DNA of 64,000 nt from Microbacterium lemovicicum (GCF_003991875.1 NZ_CP031423.1:2976001-3040000), one strand, 5' to 3'. Numbered from the stretch's first letter, positions 44,061 through 54,443 are shown. Program-made: numbers and translations. Notes: a model not told the origin generated them from the sequence alone.

Positions 44061-45137
44061 ATGAGCACTTCAGCCGCCCCCGCCCTGTCCGTCCTCGACC
44101 TCGTGCCCGTCCGCACGGGTCAGACGAGCGCGCAGGCCGTCGCCGCCTCCCTGAGCGTCGCCACGGCAGCCGACGCCGCCGGCTACCGGCGGTACTGGTT
44201 CGCGGAGCACCACAACATGCCCGCCGTGGCCTCGACGACGCCGCCCGTGCTGATGGCGGCCGCCGCAGCGCGCACCGCGCGCATCCGGGTCGGATCGGGC
44301 GGCATGATGCTCCCCAACCACTCGCCCCTCGTCGTCGCCGAGCAGTTCGCCGCGCTCGAGGCCCTCGCTCCCGGCCGCATCGACCTCGGCATCGGGCGTG
44401 CGCCCGGCAGCGACCCCGTCATCACCCAGCTGCTGCGGCAGTCGGGCACCACGAGCGACGTCGAGCGCTTTCCCGACCACGTCGCCGACATCCTGTCGCT
44501 CGTCTCCGCCGACGGCGCGACCCTGCGCTTCACCTCGGGCCGCGACTACGCCGTGCGCGCGACGCCTGCCGCGACCGGCACCCCCGACGTGTGGCTGCTG
44601 GGCTCGAGCGACTACTCGGCGCGACTCGCCGCATCGATGGGCCTGCCCTACGTCTTCGCCAACCACTTCTCCGGCGAGGGACTCGAGCGCGCGCTCGACC
44701 TCTACCGCACCGGCTTCCAGCCGAGCGCGACGCTCGCGGCGCCGCGGACCTTCCTCACCGTCAACGCCGTCGCCGCCCCCACGGCGGAGGAGGCGGAGGA
44801 GCGCTCGCTCCCGAACCAGCGGATGATGGCGCGGCTGCGCTCGAACATGCCGCTCGTGCCGCTCGAGACGGTGGAGGAGTCGCTGGCCCGCGCCGACGAC
44901 TTCGACGCGATGACCCGCTCGATCATGACCTCGGGCCGCGCCAAGTGGTTCGTGGGGACCGGTGCGGACGTGGCATCCGAACTGCTCGCCTTCGCCGCCA
45001 GGCACGAGGTCGACGAGGTGATGATCTCGCCCATCGCCGGGTCGTACGAGAACGAGCCGATGGATGCCGCACCCGGCCGCGTGCAGACGATCGAGCTCAT
45101 CGCGGCCGCGCTCGCGCCGGCGATGGCCGCGGCCTGA
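44061..45137 (+). CDS. LLM-class flavin-dependent oxidoreductase
   Basis: A 358-residue bacterial luciferase-like monooxygenase: LSVLDLVPVRTGQT, YRRYWFAEHHNMPAVAST, RIRVGSGGMMLPNHSPLVVAEQF and LALGIGRAPGSDP-like IDLGIGRAPGSDPV. This is the alkanal-monooxygenase-like (MsnO8) subgroup. CAGGG precedes ATG 44061; an in-frame TTG at 44049 is less likely. Substrate unknown. Confidence 0.92.
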   Translation: MSTSAAPALSVLDLVPVRTGQTSAQAVAASLSVATAADAAGYRRYWFAEHHNMPAVASTTPPVLMAAAAARTARIRVGSGGMMLPNHSPLVVAEQFAALEALAPGRIDLGIGRAPGSDPVITQLLRQSGTTSDVERFPDHVADILSLVSADGATLRFTSGRDYAVRATPAATGTPDVWLLGSSDYSARLAASMGLPYVFANHFSGEGLERALDLYRTGFQPSATLAAPRTFLTVNAVAAPTAEEAEERSLPNQRMMARLRSNMPLVPLETVEESLARADDFDAMTRSIMTSGRAKWFVGTGADVASELLAFAARHEVDEVMISPIAGSYENEPMDAAPGRVQTIELIAAALAPAMAAA

Positions 45138-45163
45138 TCTGATCGGGCGTCAGGCCCCGGGCG

Positions 45164-46120
45164 TCACGCCTCGGGTTCGCCGCTGAGGAGGCCGCGCAGC
45201 CAGTCGCGCGCCTCGACGAACACGTCGTCGGAGTAGCGCTCGGGGTAGCGGATGACCGCGCGGTCCGCGCGGGGGTACGACCCGAGGAACACGACGCGCG
45301 GGCTGAAGCGCCGGAGACCCAGCAGGGCGTCCGCCATCCGCTCGTCCTCGACGTGACCGTCGGCGTCGATGACGAAGCGGTACCGGCCGAGGGCGTCGCC
45401 GATCGGGCGCGAGGCGAGAAGACTCAGGTTGATCCCGCGGGTGGCGAACTGCTCGAGGAGCTCGAGCAGCGCGCCCGGATGGTCCTCGGGCAGCTCGACG
45501 ATGAGCGACGTCTTGTCCGCGCCGGTGGGCGGCGGCGGCGTGACCGTGCGGCTGACCAGCACGAACCGGGTCACCGCGTCGGGGTTGTCGCCGATGCTGC
45601 GCGCGAGCGGCTCGAGCTCGTAGTGATCGAGGATCCCAGGAGGGGCGATCGCGGCATCCGCGTCGCTGCTGCCGTCGAGCAGACCGACGGCACTCGCGAC
45701 GTTGCTGGCCGCGGGGATGTGCGCGTGGCCCGGGAGCGCGCCGGTGAGCCACCGGAGGCACTGCGCATAGGCGACGGGGTGCGCGGCGATGAGCGAGACG
45801 TCCTCGAGTCGCGTGCCGGGCCGGGCGACGAGCACGAAATCGACGGAGACGAGGTACTCCCCCACGATGCGCAGCCCGGGAATGGTGGCGAGGGCGTCCT
45901 GGGCCACCGAGACCCCGCCGTCGACGGAGTTCTCGATCGCGATCATCGCGGCGTCCGAGCGCCCCTCGAGCACGTCGTCGAGCGCCTCGCCGACGTTGCG
46001 CACCGAGCGCCACTGCTGATCGCGGGCCTCCGGCACCTGCGCGAGCGCGGCCTCCGTGAAGGTGCCCGCCGGCCCCAGGTAGCTGTAGGTACGGCGCGGG
46101 GGCGGGCTGTCCGAAGTCAC
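45164..46120 (-). CDS. pheA: Prephenate dehydratase
   Basis: A 318-residue enzyme of phenylalanine synthesis: YSYLGPAGTFTEAALAQ, then NSVDGGVSVAQDAL, and TRFVLVSRTV, followed by a C-terminal ACT domain with GALLELLEQFATRGINLSLL and ASRPIGDALGRYRFVIDADG, the phenylalanine-sensing part. GTG 46120 has TAGGCT six bases upstream (leaderless). It carries no fused chorismate mutase. Confidence 0.95.
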   Translation of the reverse strand: MTSDSPPPRRTYSYLGPAGTFTEAALAQVPEARDQQWRSVRNVGEALDDVLEGRSDAAMIAIENSVDGGVSVAQDALATIPGLRIVGEYLVSVDFVLVARPGTRLEDVSLIAAHPVAYAQCLRWLTGALPGHAHIPAASNVASAVGLLDGSSDADAAIAPPGILDHYELEPLARSIGDNPDAVTRFVLVSRTVTPPPPTGADKTSLIVELPEDHPGALLELLEQFATRGINLSLLASRPIGDALGRYRFVIDADGHVEDERMADALLGLRRFSPRVVFLGSYPRADRAVIRYPERYSDDVFVEARDWLRGLLSGEPEA

Positions 46121-46124
46121 CGGC

Positions 46125-47093
46125 TCAGCCTAGCCGCGGCGGCACCGCCTCCTCCGTGACCGGCGGCCCGGTCGGCGGGGACTGCTCGCGGGCCCGTTCC
46201 GGCGCCCACGGTGCGGGCCGCGGCATCCGCCACCGCAGGCTCGTGAGGAGCACGCCCACGACCAGCACGATGCCGCCGACGACCTCCGCCGCGTTCGGGA
46301 TCTGCCCGAGCAGCAGCGCGGCGGCGGCCATCGCGACGACCGGAGCCAGCAGCACCCACGGGACGACGGCCGCCGAGCGGTTGCGCGCGAGGAGGCTGTT
46401 GAAGACGGCGTAGCCGATGACGGTGCACACGACCGCGGTGTAGAGCGTCGAGACCGCAGGCCGCCAGCCGAACGCCGCCAGACCCGCGCCGACGGCGGTG
46501 GGACCGTCGACGGCGAGCGCCAGCACGAGGGCGGGCACCGGCACGACGAGGGCCGACCACACCGTGAGCGAGAGCGCGCCCAGCGGACCGCGGCCCGTCA
46601 CCACCCCGGCGCGACGGGCGATCACGTTGCCGATCGCCCACGACAGCGCCGCTGCCAGAGCGAGCACGACGGCGAGCGCGGGGGCGTCGCCGCCGCGACC
46701 GGCGGCGACGATCGCGAGGCCGAGGATGCCGACGGCGACGCCGATCGACTGCGCCACGGTCGGGCGCTCCCGCAGCACCCCCGCGGCGATGACGATCGTG
46801 AACACCGCCTGCGCCTGCATCAGGAGCGCGGCCAGGCCCGGCTGAAGACCGAACGCGAGCGACGTATAGAGGAGCCCGAACTGTCCGAGGCTCATGAAGA
46901 GGCCGACGCCGATGATGGTGCTCCAGGATGCTGCGGGCCGCGGCACCACGACGACCATGAGCGCCACCGCGAGGAAGCGGATCGCGACGAACAGCAGCGG
47001 CGGTATGCCCGCCATCCCCCAGTCGATGACCACGAAGTTGAAGCCCCAGAAGGACGCCACCATCGCGGCCAGGATCATGTCACGTCTGCTCAC
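46125..47093 (-). CDS. EamA-family (DMT superfamily) transporter
   Basis: A 322-residue inner-membrane exporter with ten hydrophobic helices in two EamA halves: MILAAMVASFWGFNFVVIDWG at the start, ALLMQAQAVFTIVIAAG, and later WVLLAPVVAMAAAALLLGQ, ending in a Pro-rich cytoplasmic tail. GTG 47093 follows GGGAAG. RhtA-like members export amino acids or metabolites. It is divergent from a LysR gene with a long inverted repeat between, so it is probably LysR-controlled. Confidence 0.9.
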   Translation of the reverse strand: MSRRDMILAAMVASFWGFNFVVIDWGMAGIPPLLFVAIRFLAVALMVVVVPRPAASWSTIIGVGLFMSLGQFGLLYTSLAFGLQPGLAALLMQAQAVFTIVIAAGVLRERPTVAQSIGVAVGILGLAIVAAGRGGDAPALAVVLALAAALSWAIGNVIARRAGVVTGRGPLGALSLTVWSALVVPVPALVLALAVDGPTAVGAGLAAFGWRPAVSTLYTAVVCTVIGYAVFNSLLARNRSAAVVPWVLLAPVVAMAAAALLLGQIPNAAEVVGGIVLVVGVLLTSLRWRMPRPAPWAPERAREQSPPTGPPVTEEAVPPRLG

Positions 47094-47126
47094 CTTCCCA
47101 CTCCAGCGCAGGAGCCGATGAAGGAC

Positions 47127-47164
47127 AAGCGATGCTTTCTGCTCCTCACCCGTTAGCATCGCTT
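47127..47164. promoter_or_regulatory. LysR-type binding region between EamA and LysR genes
   Basis: AAGCGATGC (47127-47135) and its exact complement GCATCGCTT (47156-47164) form a 9-bp inverted repeat with 20 bases between. It overlaps the LysR promoter (TAGCAT at 47154, six bases before the ATG), suggesting autoregulation and control of the exporter. Confidence 0.6.
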
Positions 47165-47165
47165 C

Positions 47166-48080
47166 ATGATCGACCTCGACGCCGTCGTCTCCCTTCGCGC
47201 GGTCGCCACCCAGGGCAGCGTCGTGGCCGCCGCGGCCGCGCTCGGCTACACGCCCTCCGCCGTGTCTCAGCAGGTGAAGCGCCTGGAGCGCGAGACGGGC
47301 GTCACCCTCTTGGAGCGGGTCGGTCGCGGCGTGGTGCTGTCCGAGGCGGGCACACGGCTCGTCGTGGCGTCGACGCCGATCCTCGCCGACCTCGAGCGGC
47401 TGCGCGCCGACCTGCAGCTCACCGCCGCTACCGCGTCGCTCGTCGGCGAGGTGCGGCTCGCGGCGTTCTCGACGGTCGTGCGCGGTCTGGTCGTCCCCGT
47501 CGTCGCGGAGCTGGGGCGGCAGCATCCGGGTCTCTCGCTCCCGCTGCGCGAGAGCGAGCCGTGGGAGACCATCGCCCTGGTCGCGTCGGGACAGCGCGAC
47601 CTCGGCGTCGTGCACCGCTGGGGCGGCGTCGCGCTCGCGATGCCGGAGCCGCTCGTCGAGACGCCGCTGTTCACCGACATGGCGGACGTCATCCTGCGGC
47701 GCGACCACCCGCTGGCCGATCGCGACGTGCTCCACCCGCATGACCTCGCCGACGAGCGCTGGGTCGCGACCTTCGAGGCGACGATCTGCCGGCAGTGGCT
47801 GCGGCGGCTCTTCGACGGCGTGCCCCATGCCCCGCGCATCGTGCACGAGTCGATGGAGTTCCCGAACCACATCGAGATCGTGCGCGCCGGACTGGCCGTC
47901 GCCCTGGTGCCCCGGCTCGGTCGCGGCGATCTCGGACCCGATCTCGTCGCGATCCCCACCGCCGACCCGGCGTCGACGCGGGACGTGGTCGCGGTGCACC
48001 GGCGCACCCAGGCGGACTCCCCCGCGCTCCGCGCCGCCCTCGACGCCCTCGTCGCGCGCGCCGCGTCGCTCGGCTCCTGA
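47166..48080 (+). CDS. LysR-family regulator
   Basis: A 304-residue LTTR. N-terminal HTH (VSLRAVATQGSVVAAAAALG then YTPSAVSQQVKRLERETGVT) and a ligand domain (VRLAAFSTVVRGLVVPVVAEL, and VARAGLAVALVPRLG-like EIVRAGLAVALVPRLG). It probably senses a metabolite or amino acid and controls the divergent EamA exporter. Leaderless start. Confidence 0.93.
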   Translation: MIDLDAVVSLRAVATQGSVVAAAAALGYTPSAVSQQVKRLERETGVTLLERVGRGVVLSEAGTRLVVASTPILADLERLRADLQLTAATASLVGEVRLAAFSTVVRGLVVPVVAELGRQHPGLSLPLRESEPWETIALVASGQRDLGVVHRWGGVALAMPEPLVETPLFTDMADVILRRDHPLADRDVLHPHDLADERWVATFEATICRQWLRRLFDGVPHAPRIVHESMEFPNHIEIVRAGLAVALVPRLGRGDLGPDLVAIPTADPASTRDVVAVHRRTQADSPALRAALDALVARAASLGS

Positions 48081-48266
48081 TGCGGGCGCCGTCCTCTCGA
48101 GCGGCGACGAGCTCCGAGGCTCCGTGTCGCCGGCGCGCGGCCGATCCCTCCCCGAGGCCGCGTCAGCGGAAGTTCACCGGTCGTGGGAGAACGTGTCCGC
48201 GGGCGCGGCCGCGCCGGCCGGGGATAACCGGCGCGGATCGCGCGACGCGGTGCAAGACTGGGGACC

Positions 48267-49907
48267 ATGAGCCGCGCAGGACAGCCAGCCGAAGCATCCG
48301 ATCTCATCGACGTCGATGAGCTGATCTCCGCCTACTACGACCGCAAGCCCGACGCCTCGATTCCGGAGCAGCGCGTGGCGTTCGGCACCAGCGGGCACCG
48401 CGGGTCGAGCCTGTCGACCAGCTTCAACGAGGACCACATCCTCGCCACCACGCAGGCCATCGTCGACTACCGCACGGCGCAGGGCATCGCCGGGCCGCTC
48501 TTTCTCGGCCGCGACACGCACGGGCTCTCACTCCCCGCCGAGCGCAGCGCCGTCGAGGTGCTCGTCGCGAACGGCGTCGACGTGCGGCTCGACTCGCGTG
48601 ACTCGTGGGTGCCGACGCCTGCTCTCAGCCACGCGATCCTCGCCTACAACAAGGGCCGCGCGCTCGATGACCCGGGCCGCTCCGACGGCATCGTCGTCAC
48701 CCCCAGCCACAACCCGCCGCGCGACGGCGGCTTCAAGTACAACCCGCCGAACGGCGGCCCCGCCGACACCGACGCCACCGGGTGGATCGCGAACCGCGCC
48801 AACGAGCTGATCTCCGCGGGACTCGAGGGCGTCAACCGCACGGCGCTCAAGGACATCGACGCCGACACGCTCGGCGCGTACGACTTCCGCGACGGCTACG
48901 TGCGCGACCTCGTGAACATCATCGACGTCGAGGCCATCGCCCGCGCGGGCGTGCGCATCGGCGCGGATCCGCTGGGCGGGGCATCCGTCGAGTACTGGGC
49001 CCACATCGCGGAGGTCTACGGGCTCGACCTGACGGTCGTGAACCCCGACGTCGACCCGACGTGGAAGTTCATGACGCTGGACTGGGACGAGAAGATCCGC
49101 ATGGATCCGTCCTCACCCTCCGCCATGGCGTCGCTCGTCGAGCGCCGGAACGAGTACGACATCCTCACGGGCAACGACGCCGACGCCGACCGGCACGGCA
49201 TCGTCACGCCCGACGCGGGCCTGATGAACCCGAACCACTATCTCGCGGTGGCGATCGACTACCTGTTCTCGCACCGTGACGGCTGGCCGGCGGATGCCGC
49301 GGTGGGCAAGACCCTCGTGTCGTCGATGATCATCGACAAGGTCGCCGACGCGCTCGGCCGGACGCTGCTCGAGGTGCCGGTCGGCTTCAAGTGGTTCGTG
49401 CCGGGCCTGCTCGACGGATCCGTCGCCTTCGGCGGCGAGGAGTCGGCCGGGGCGTCGTTCCTGCGCAAGGACGGCACCGTCTGGACGACCGACAAGGACG
49501 GCATCCTGCTGTGCCTGCTCGCGGCGGAGATCCTCGCCGTCACGGGCAAGACCCCGTCGCAGCGCTACGCGGAGCTCGAGCAGCAGTTCGGCTCGTCGGC
49601 GTACCAGCGGGTGGATGCGCCCGCCAGCCCGGCGCAGAAGGCTCAGCTCGCGAAGCTCTCGCCCGAGGCCGTCAGTGCCACGGAGCTCGCCGGTGAGACC
49701 ATCACCGCGAAGCTGTCGCACGCCCCGGGCAACGGCGCGGCGATCGGCGGGCTGAAGGTGCAGACCGAGCACGCGTGGTTCGCCGCGCGGCCGTCGGGCA
49801 CCGAGGACGTCTACAAGCTGTACGCCGAGTCGCTCCGCGGAGAGGACCATCTGCGCGAGGTGCAGGAGGAGGCCCGTGCGGTCGTCTCGGCGGCGCTCGG
49901 CGGCTGA
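48267..49907 (+). CDS. pgm: Phosphoglucomutase (alpha-D-glucose phosphate specific)
   Basis: A 546-residue alpha-phosphohexomutase: [20 protein letters not shown], the phosphoserine loop [20 protein letters not shown], metal site [16 protein letters not shown], sugar loop [15 protein letters not shown] and the C-terminal [17 protein letters not shown]. It interconverts glucose-1-P and glucose-6-P, linking the galactose genes farther right to central metabolism. Full family length. Confidence 0.97.
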   Translation: MSRAGQPAEASDLIDVDELISAYYDRKPDASIPEQRVAFGTSGHRGSSLSTSFNEDHILATTQAIVDYRTAQGIAGPLFLGRDTHGLSLPAERSAVEVLVANGVDVRLDSRDSWVPTPALSHAILAYNKGRALDDPGRSDGIVVTPSHNPPRDGGFKYNPPNGGPADTDATGWIANRANELISAGLEGVNRTALKDIDADTLGAYDFRDGYVRDLVNIIDVEAIARAGVRIGADPLGGASVEYWAHIAEVYGLDLTVVNPDVDPTWKFMTLDWDEKIRMDPSSPSAMASLVERRNEYDILTGNDADADRHGIVTPDAGLMNPNHYLAVAIDYLFSHRDGWPADAAVGKTLVSSMIIDKVADALGRTLLEVPVGFKWFVPGLLDGSVAFGGEESAGASFLRKDGTVWTTDKDGILLCLLAAEILAVTGKTPSQRYAELEQQFGSSAYQRVDAPASPAQKAQLAKLSPEAVSATELAGETITAKLSHAPGNGAAIGGLKVQTEHAWFAARPSGTEDVYKLYAESLRGEDHLREVQEEARAVVSAALGG

Positions 49908-49930
49908 GCACGTCTGCAGCGCCGGATGAA

Positions 49931-49983
49931 CGCGATCCGCGCTGACGAGCACCGCATCGCGGTGTGTGTCAGCGCGGATCGCG
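49931..49983. terminator. Bidirectional hairpin between convergent pgm and alcohol dehydrogenase genes
   Basis: CGCGATCCGCGCTGAC (49931-49946) and its exact complement GTCAGCGCGGATCGCG (49968-49983) enclose CACCGC-ATC-GCGGTG, an inner stem. It lies between two gene ends. Confidence 0.75.
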
Positions 49984-49992
49984 CTTATCGGG

Positions 49993-51045
49993 TCAGTTGG
50001 CCGGAGCGAGCGTCGCCGTGTCGATGACGAACCGATAGCGCACGTCGGACTTCAGCACGCGCTCGTACGCCTCGTTGATCTGCGAGGCGTCGATGAGCTC
50101 GATCTCGGGCGCGATGCCGTGCTCGGCGCAGAAGTCGAGCATCTCCTGGGTCTCGCCGATCGAGCCGATGCTCGAGCCCGCGAACGTGCGGCGGTTGGCG
50201 AACAGCGTGAAGACGTGCAGCGGCAGAGCCTCCGGCGGGGCGCCCACGTTGACCATGGTGCCGTCCAGGGCGAGCATGCGCAGGTAGGCGTCCAGGTCGA
50301 GCGGGGCGCTCACCGTGTTGACGATGAGGTCGAAGGAGTTGCGCAGGTTCTTCAGGGTCTCGGGATCGCTCGTGGCGTAGTAGTGGTCGGCGCCCATCTT
50401 GAGGCCGTCCTCCTTCTTGCTGAGCGTCTGCGAGAGCACGGTGACCTCAGCTCCCATCGCGTGGGCGATCTTGACGGCCATGTGGCCGAGTCCGCCGAGG
50501 CCGACGACGGCGACACGGCTCCCAGGGCCGACCTTCCAGTGCGCGAGCGGGGAGTACGTGGTGATGCCGGCGCACAGCAGCGGCGCGGCCGCCTCGTAGG
50601 GGATCGACTCGGGCACGCGCAGCACGAAGTCCTCGACCACGACGATCTTCTCGGCGTAGCCGCCCTGCGTGATGGTGCCGTCCTTGTCCTTGCCGGCATA
50701 GGTGCCGACGTTGCCCTTCAAGCAGTAGTTCTCCATGCCGGCCGTGCAGTTCTCGCACTCGCGGCACGAGTTGACCATGCAGCCGACGCCGACCCGGTCG
50801 CCGACGGCGTGCAGCGTGACCTCGGAGCCGACTTCGGCGACGGTGCCCACGATCTCGTGGCCGACGACCTGCGGGTAGACGATCTCGCCCCACTCGCCGC
50901 GGACGGTGTGGATGTCGGAGTGGCAGATGCCGGCGTAGGCGATGTCGATGAGCACGTCCTTCGGCCCGAGGTCGCGGCGCTCGATGGTGGTCGGCTCCAG
51001 CGGCTCGGTGGCGGAGGGGGCGGCGTAGGCGTTGACGGTGTACAT
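49993..51045 (-). CDS. Zinc-dependent NAD(P) alcohol dehydrogenase (CAD/YahK type)
   Basis: A 350-residue medium-chain dehydrogenase. Catalytic zinc ligands are in [14 protein letters not shown] and GHEIVGTV; the structural zinc site is [21 protein letters not shown]; the cofactor loop is [15 protein letters not shown], and [12 protein letters not shown] suggests NADP. A clear GAAGGAGACC precedes the ATG. Likely a broad-range aldehyde reductase. Confidence 0.94.
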   Translation of the reverse strand: MYTVNAYAAPSATEPLEPTTIERRDLGPKDVLIDIAYAGICHSDIHTVRGEWGEIVYPQVVGHEIVGTVAEVGSEVTLHAVGDRVGVGCMVNSCRECENCTAGMENYCLKGNVGTYAGKDKDGTITQGGYAEKIVVVEDFVLRVPESIPYEAAAPLLCAGITTYSPLAHWKVGPGSRVAVVGLGGLGHMAVKIAHAMGAEVTVLSQTLSKKEDGLKMGADHYYATSDPETLKNLRNSFDLIVNTVSAPLDLDAYLRMLALDGTMVNVGAPPEALPLHVFTLFANRRTFAGSSIGSIGETQEMLDFCAEHGIAPEIELIDASQINEAYERVLKSDVRYRFVIDTATLAPAN

Positions 51046-51062
51046 GGTCTCCTTCGGGGGGA

Positions 51063-52187
51063 TTAAGACGTTCCCATTGTCCTCCTCGCCAGGCTCTCAC
51101 CGGCCTCACGAAGCCATCGCCTAGGATCACCCGTCGCGCCGGCGACGCCGCCCGCGAGCTCCGTGAGGGAGACCGTCCGAGCGAAGGCGCCGGTCGCGGC
51201 ATCCGGAGCGATGCGACCGGCCACCAGCATGACCGGCACGCCGTGCGCGGCGGCCAGCGCGGCGACGTGACCTGGCACCTTTCCCGTGGAGGACTGCCCG
51301 TCGAACGCCCCCTCCCCCGTGACGACGACGGATGCTGCGGCCACCGCCTCCTCCAGACCGATGAGCTCACCGACGGCCGCCGCGCCGGGCTCGAGGGTCG
51401 CGCCCCAGACGAGCAGCCCGCTGCCCGCGCCGCCGGCTGCTCCGGCGCCGGGGGTGCGGGGATCGACCCCGCACAGCGCGGCCCAGCGGGCGAGGGCGGC
51501 GTCCAGCATCCGGACGTCCGACGGCGCCGCGCCCTTCTGCGGTCCGAAGACCGCCGCCGCGCCCTCAGGCCCGATCAGCGGGCTGCGCACGTCGGTGAGG
51601 ACGGTGACCCCGCCGCACGGCAGGGCGCGCAGACCCGTCAGGTCGACCGCCGCCAGCGTCGCCAGGCCGCGGCCCCCGTCGGCGATCGCGGTGCCTGCGG
51701 CATCCGTCAGGTCGGCACCCAGAGCCTGAAGGAGACCCGCGCCGCCGTCGGTGGAGGCGCTCGAGCCGATGCCCACCACGATGCGCGAGACGCCCGCGTC
51801 GAGGGCGGCGGCGATCGCCTGACCGACGCCGCGCGTTCCGGCGTCGAGGGGGCGGAGCGCGGGCGGGGAACCGAGGAGCTCGATGCCGGAGGTCGCGGCG
51901 AGTTCGACGACGGCGGTGCCGGCGGAGGCCCGCGGGGTCGGTGGGAGCAGCAGCCAGTGCGCATCGACCGCCGTTCCGGCCGGTCCGGTCACGCGGACCG
52001 CGACGCGCCGGGCGCCCGGCACCGCGGCGGCGAACGCGTCGAGCGTCCCCTCGCCGCCATCGGCCATCGGCAGCAGGCGCAGGTCGGCGTCGGGGAGGAC
52101 GCGACGCCACCCCTCGGCGAGGGCCTCCGCCGCTGCCGCCGCGGAGAGCGACCCCTTGAACGAGTCGACCGCGATGACGACGCTCAT
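51063..52187 (-). CDS. glxK: Glycerate kinase (GckA/GlxK family)
   Basis: A 374-residue glycerate kinase of the GlxK type: [77 protein letters not shown], and [19 protein letters not shown]. It phosphorylates glycerate. CAGGAT lies six bases before the ATG (leaderless-like). It is divergent from galE by 78 bases. Confidence 0.95.
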   Translation of the reverse strand: MSVVIAVDSFKGSLSAAAAAEALAEGWRRVLPDADLRLLPMADGGEGTLDAFAAAVPGARRVAVRVTGPAGTAVDAHWLLLPPTPRASAGTAVVELAATSGIELLGSPPALRPLDAGTRGVGQAIAAALDAGVSRIVVGIGSSASTDGGAGLLQALGADLTDAAGTAIADGGRGLATLAAVDLTGLRALPCGGVTVLTDVRSPLIGPEGAAAVFGPQKGAAPSDVRMLDAALARWAALCGVDPRTPGAGAAGGAGSGLLVWGATLEPGAAAVGELIGLEEAVAAASVVVTGEGAFDGQSSTGKVPGHVAALAAAHGVPVMLVAGRIAPDAATGAFARTVSLTELAGGVAGATGDPRRWLREAGESLARRTMGTS

Positions 52188-52265
52188 GCCGTCATCCTGG
52201 CACCGGTAGCGTGGACGGCGCGGACCAGCCCCCTGCGCCGCAGCGTTTCGACCCGGAGGAGACCC

Positions 52266-53243
52266 ATGTCCTGGCTCGTGACCGGCGGTGCCGGCTACAT
52301 CGGCACCCACGTCGTGCGCGCACTCGCTGCCGCCGACCTCTCGCCCGTCGTGCTCGACGACCTCTCCAGCGGCCACGCGGGCTTCGTGCCCGACGGCGTG
52401 CCGTTCGTGCAGGGGTCGATCCTCGACCGCGAGCTCGTCGAGCGGACGCTGCGCGAGCATTCCGCCACCGGCGTCATCCACGTCGCGGGCTACAAGTACG
52501 CGGGCGTCTCGGTGCAGCGCCCGCTGCACACCTACGCGCAGAACGTCGAGGGCACGCGGGTGGTGCTCGAGGCGATGGCGGCCGCCGACGTGGCCTCGAT
52601 CGTGTTCTCCTCGAGCGCCGCCGTCTACGGCACCCCCGACGTCGCCCTCGTCACCGAGGACACCCCCAAAGCGCCGGCGTCGCCCTACGGCGAGTCGAAG
52701 CTCATCGGCGAGTGGCTGCTGCGCGACCAGGGCGTCGCCACCGCCGACTCCGCCTCGCCGCTGCGGCACACGTCGCTCCGCTACTTCAACGTCGTGGGCT
52801 CGGGTGACCCGGTGATCTACGACACGAGCCCGCACAACTTGTTCCCGCTGGTGTTCGAGGCGCTGATCGAGGGCCGCACCCCCCGCATCAACGGCGACGA
52901 CTACGACACTCCCGACGGCACGAACATGCGCGACTACGTGCACGTCGCCGACATCGCGCTCGCGCACGTCGCCGCGGCGCAGCGCCTGGCCGCGGGCGAG
53001 CCGCTGCACGCCGCCTACAACCTGGGCTCCGGAGACGGTCTCAGCGTGCGCCAGATCATGGATGCCATGGCTCGCGTCACCGGGATCGACTTCACGCCCG
53101 ACATCGCGCCGCGGCGCCCGGGCGATCCCGACCGCATCGTCGCCTCGGGCGAGCTCGCCGCGCAGGACCTGGACTGGAAGATGCGCTGGAGCGTCGACGA
53201 GATGGTCCGCAGCGGCTGGGAAGCGCGGCGCACAGCCGGCTGA
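52266..53243 (+). CDS. galE: UDP-glucose 4-epimerase
   Basis: A 325-residue extended SDR: WLVTGGAGYIGTHVVRALA, VIHVAGYKYAGVSVQRP, SSSAAVYGTP, catalytic YGESK and RYFNVVGSG. The C-terminal DPDRIVASGELAAQDLDW is typical of GalE. GGAGGAGACCC precedes the ATG. With galT, galK and pgm in the same region it completes the Leloir pathway. Confidence 0.94.
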   Translation: MSWLVTGGAGYIGTHVVRALAAADLSPVVLDDLSSGHAGFVPDGVPFVQGSILDRELVERTLREHSATGVIHVAGYKYAGVSVQRPLHTYAQNVEGTRVVLEAMAAADVASIVFSSSAAVYGTPDVALVTEDTPKAPASPYGESKLIGEWLLRDQGVATADSASPLRHTSLRYFNVVGSGDPVIYDTSPHNLFPLVFEALIEGRTPRINGDDYDTPDGTNMRDYVHVADIALAHVAAAQRLAAGEPLHAAYNLGSGDGLSVRQIMDAMARVTGIDFTPDIAPRRPGDPDRIVASGELAAQDLDWKMRWSVDEMVRSGWEARRTAG

Positions 53244-53346
53244 TCCCTGCGGCTCGTGGGAGCGGACGGCTCGTGGAGCGCACCGTTCGTCGGGCGCGCG
53301 GCTCGTGGGAGCGGGCGCGGTGAACCGAAACGGCCTCACCCGCCCT

Positions 53347-53368
53347 GCTCGCTGAGCGCGCAGCGAGC
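53347..53368. terminator. Hairpin between convergent galE and LacI genes
   Basis: GCTCGCTG-AGCGCG-CAGCGAGC, 8-bp stem, in a 143-base convergent spacer. The spacer also repeats GGCTCGTGGGAGCGG (53251 and 53301). Confidence 0.5.
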
Positions 53369-53386
53369 CGGAACGCCGGCCGCGGG

Positions 53387-54382
53387 CTACGCGGACGGGA
53401 ACGCGGCCGTGCTGGCGCGCTCCACGAGCGTGGCCGGCACCACCACCCGCGACCGCCCGGCGGCCGCGCCGACCTCGCCGTCGATCAGCATCGCGACGGC
53501 GGTCTCGCCCAGGCGGTCGAAGTGCTGACGCACGGTCGTCAGCGCCGGACGGTAGTTCGCGGCATCCGCCACGTCGTCGAAGCCGACGACCGACACGTCC
53601 TCGGGCACGCGCAGCCCGTGCTCGGCCAGCGCGCGGAGCGCCCCGAGCGCCATCTGGTCGTTCGCGACGAACACGGCCGAGCCGACGGCGCCGGCCTCGA
53701 GCAGCGCGCGGGCCGCGTCGAACCCCGACGCGGAGGTCCACGCGCCGCGCACGACGTCGCCGGCGGCACGGCCCGCGCCCGACAGCGCCTCGCGCCAGCC
53801 GCGCTCGCGCTCCGAGGCGGCGTAGGACGATGCCGGCCCCGCGATGTGCACGACGGTGCGGTGACCGAGGGCGAGCAGGTGCTCGGTCGCGGCCCTTGCG
53901 CCGCCGGCGTGGTCGGTCTCGACGCCGACGTACCGGTCGTCGGGGGGCGAGTCGACGACGGCGAAGCGCAGGTCGGCAGGCAGCTCGGCGGCGTGCGCCA
54001 GGGTGGATGCCTCGTTCACGACGATGACGCCGTCGACACCCTGATCGCGCAGCCGGTCGAGCGCCCGGGCGAGGGAATCGCCGATCGTGACGAGGGCGAT
54101 GTCGTAGCCGCGTCGGGCGGCGGCCTCGGTGACCGCCTCGAGCAGCAGCGAGTTGCCGGCGGTGGCGAGCGTCGACACGATCGCGCCCAGGGTGCCCGAC
54201 CGGCCCGTCCGCAGCGCCCGCGCGGCGCGATGCACGCGATATCCGCTGTCGACCATGGCCGCCTCGACGCGGGCACGGGTGGCGGGATCGACCCGCGGAC
54301 TGCCGTTGACCACGCGGGAGACGGTCTGCGCCGACACCCCCGCACGGGCCGCGACGTCGGCCATCGATGCGCGCTTCGCCAT
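53387..54382 (-). CDS. LacI/GalR-family regulator
   Basis: A 331-residue LacI protein: HTH and hinge (MADVAARAGVSAQTVSRVVN, ALRTGRSGTLGAIV), then periplasmic-binding fold with GVIVVNEAS, VAIAGPASSYAASERERGW-like HIAGPASSYAASERERGW, VFVANDQMALGALRAL and VSVVGFDDVADAANYRPALT. Divergent from galTK; the palindrome at 54430-54443 is its probable site. It likely represses galactose use. Confidence 0.94.
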   Translation of the reverse strand: MAKRASMADVAARAGVSAQTVSRVVNGSPRVDPATRARVEAAMVDSGYRVHRAARALRTGRSGTLGAIVSTLATAGNSLLLEAVTEAAARRGYDIALVTIGDSLARALDRLRDQGVDGVIVVNEASTLAHAAELPADLRFAVVDSPPDDRYVGVETDHAGGARAATEHLLALGHRTVVHIAGPASSYAASERERGWREALSGAGRAAGDVVRGAWTSASGFDAARALLEAGAVGSAVFVANDQMALGALRALAEHGLRVPEDVSVVGFDDVADAANYRPALTTVRQHFDRLGETAVAMLIDGEVGAAAGRSRVVVPATLVERASTAAFPSA

Positions 54383-54400
54383 GTGAGCCCCCCTCGCGTG

Positions 54401-54430
54401 TTGACGTTACCAGCCGTCTGCGCGTAGCGT
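54401..54430 (+). promoter_or_regulatory. galTK promoter
   Basis: TTGACG (54401-54406), 18 bases, TAGCGT (54425-54430), then six bases to the GTG at 54437, implying a leaderless galT message. Confidence 0.6.
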
Positions 54431-54443
54431 GTTATCGTGAACA
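54430..54443. promoter_or_regulatory. LacI/GalR-type operator at the galT start
   Basis: TGTTATCGTGAACA: the outer TGTT/AACA arms and central CG fit GalR/LacI operators. It covers the transcription and translation start of galT, so binding would block the operon. Confidence 0.55.
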
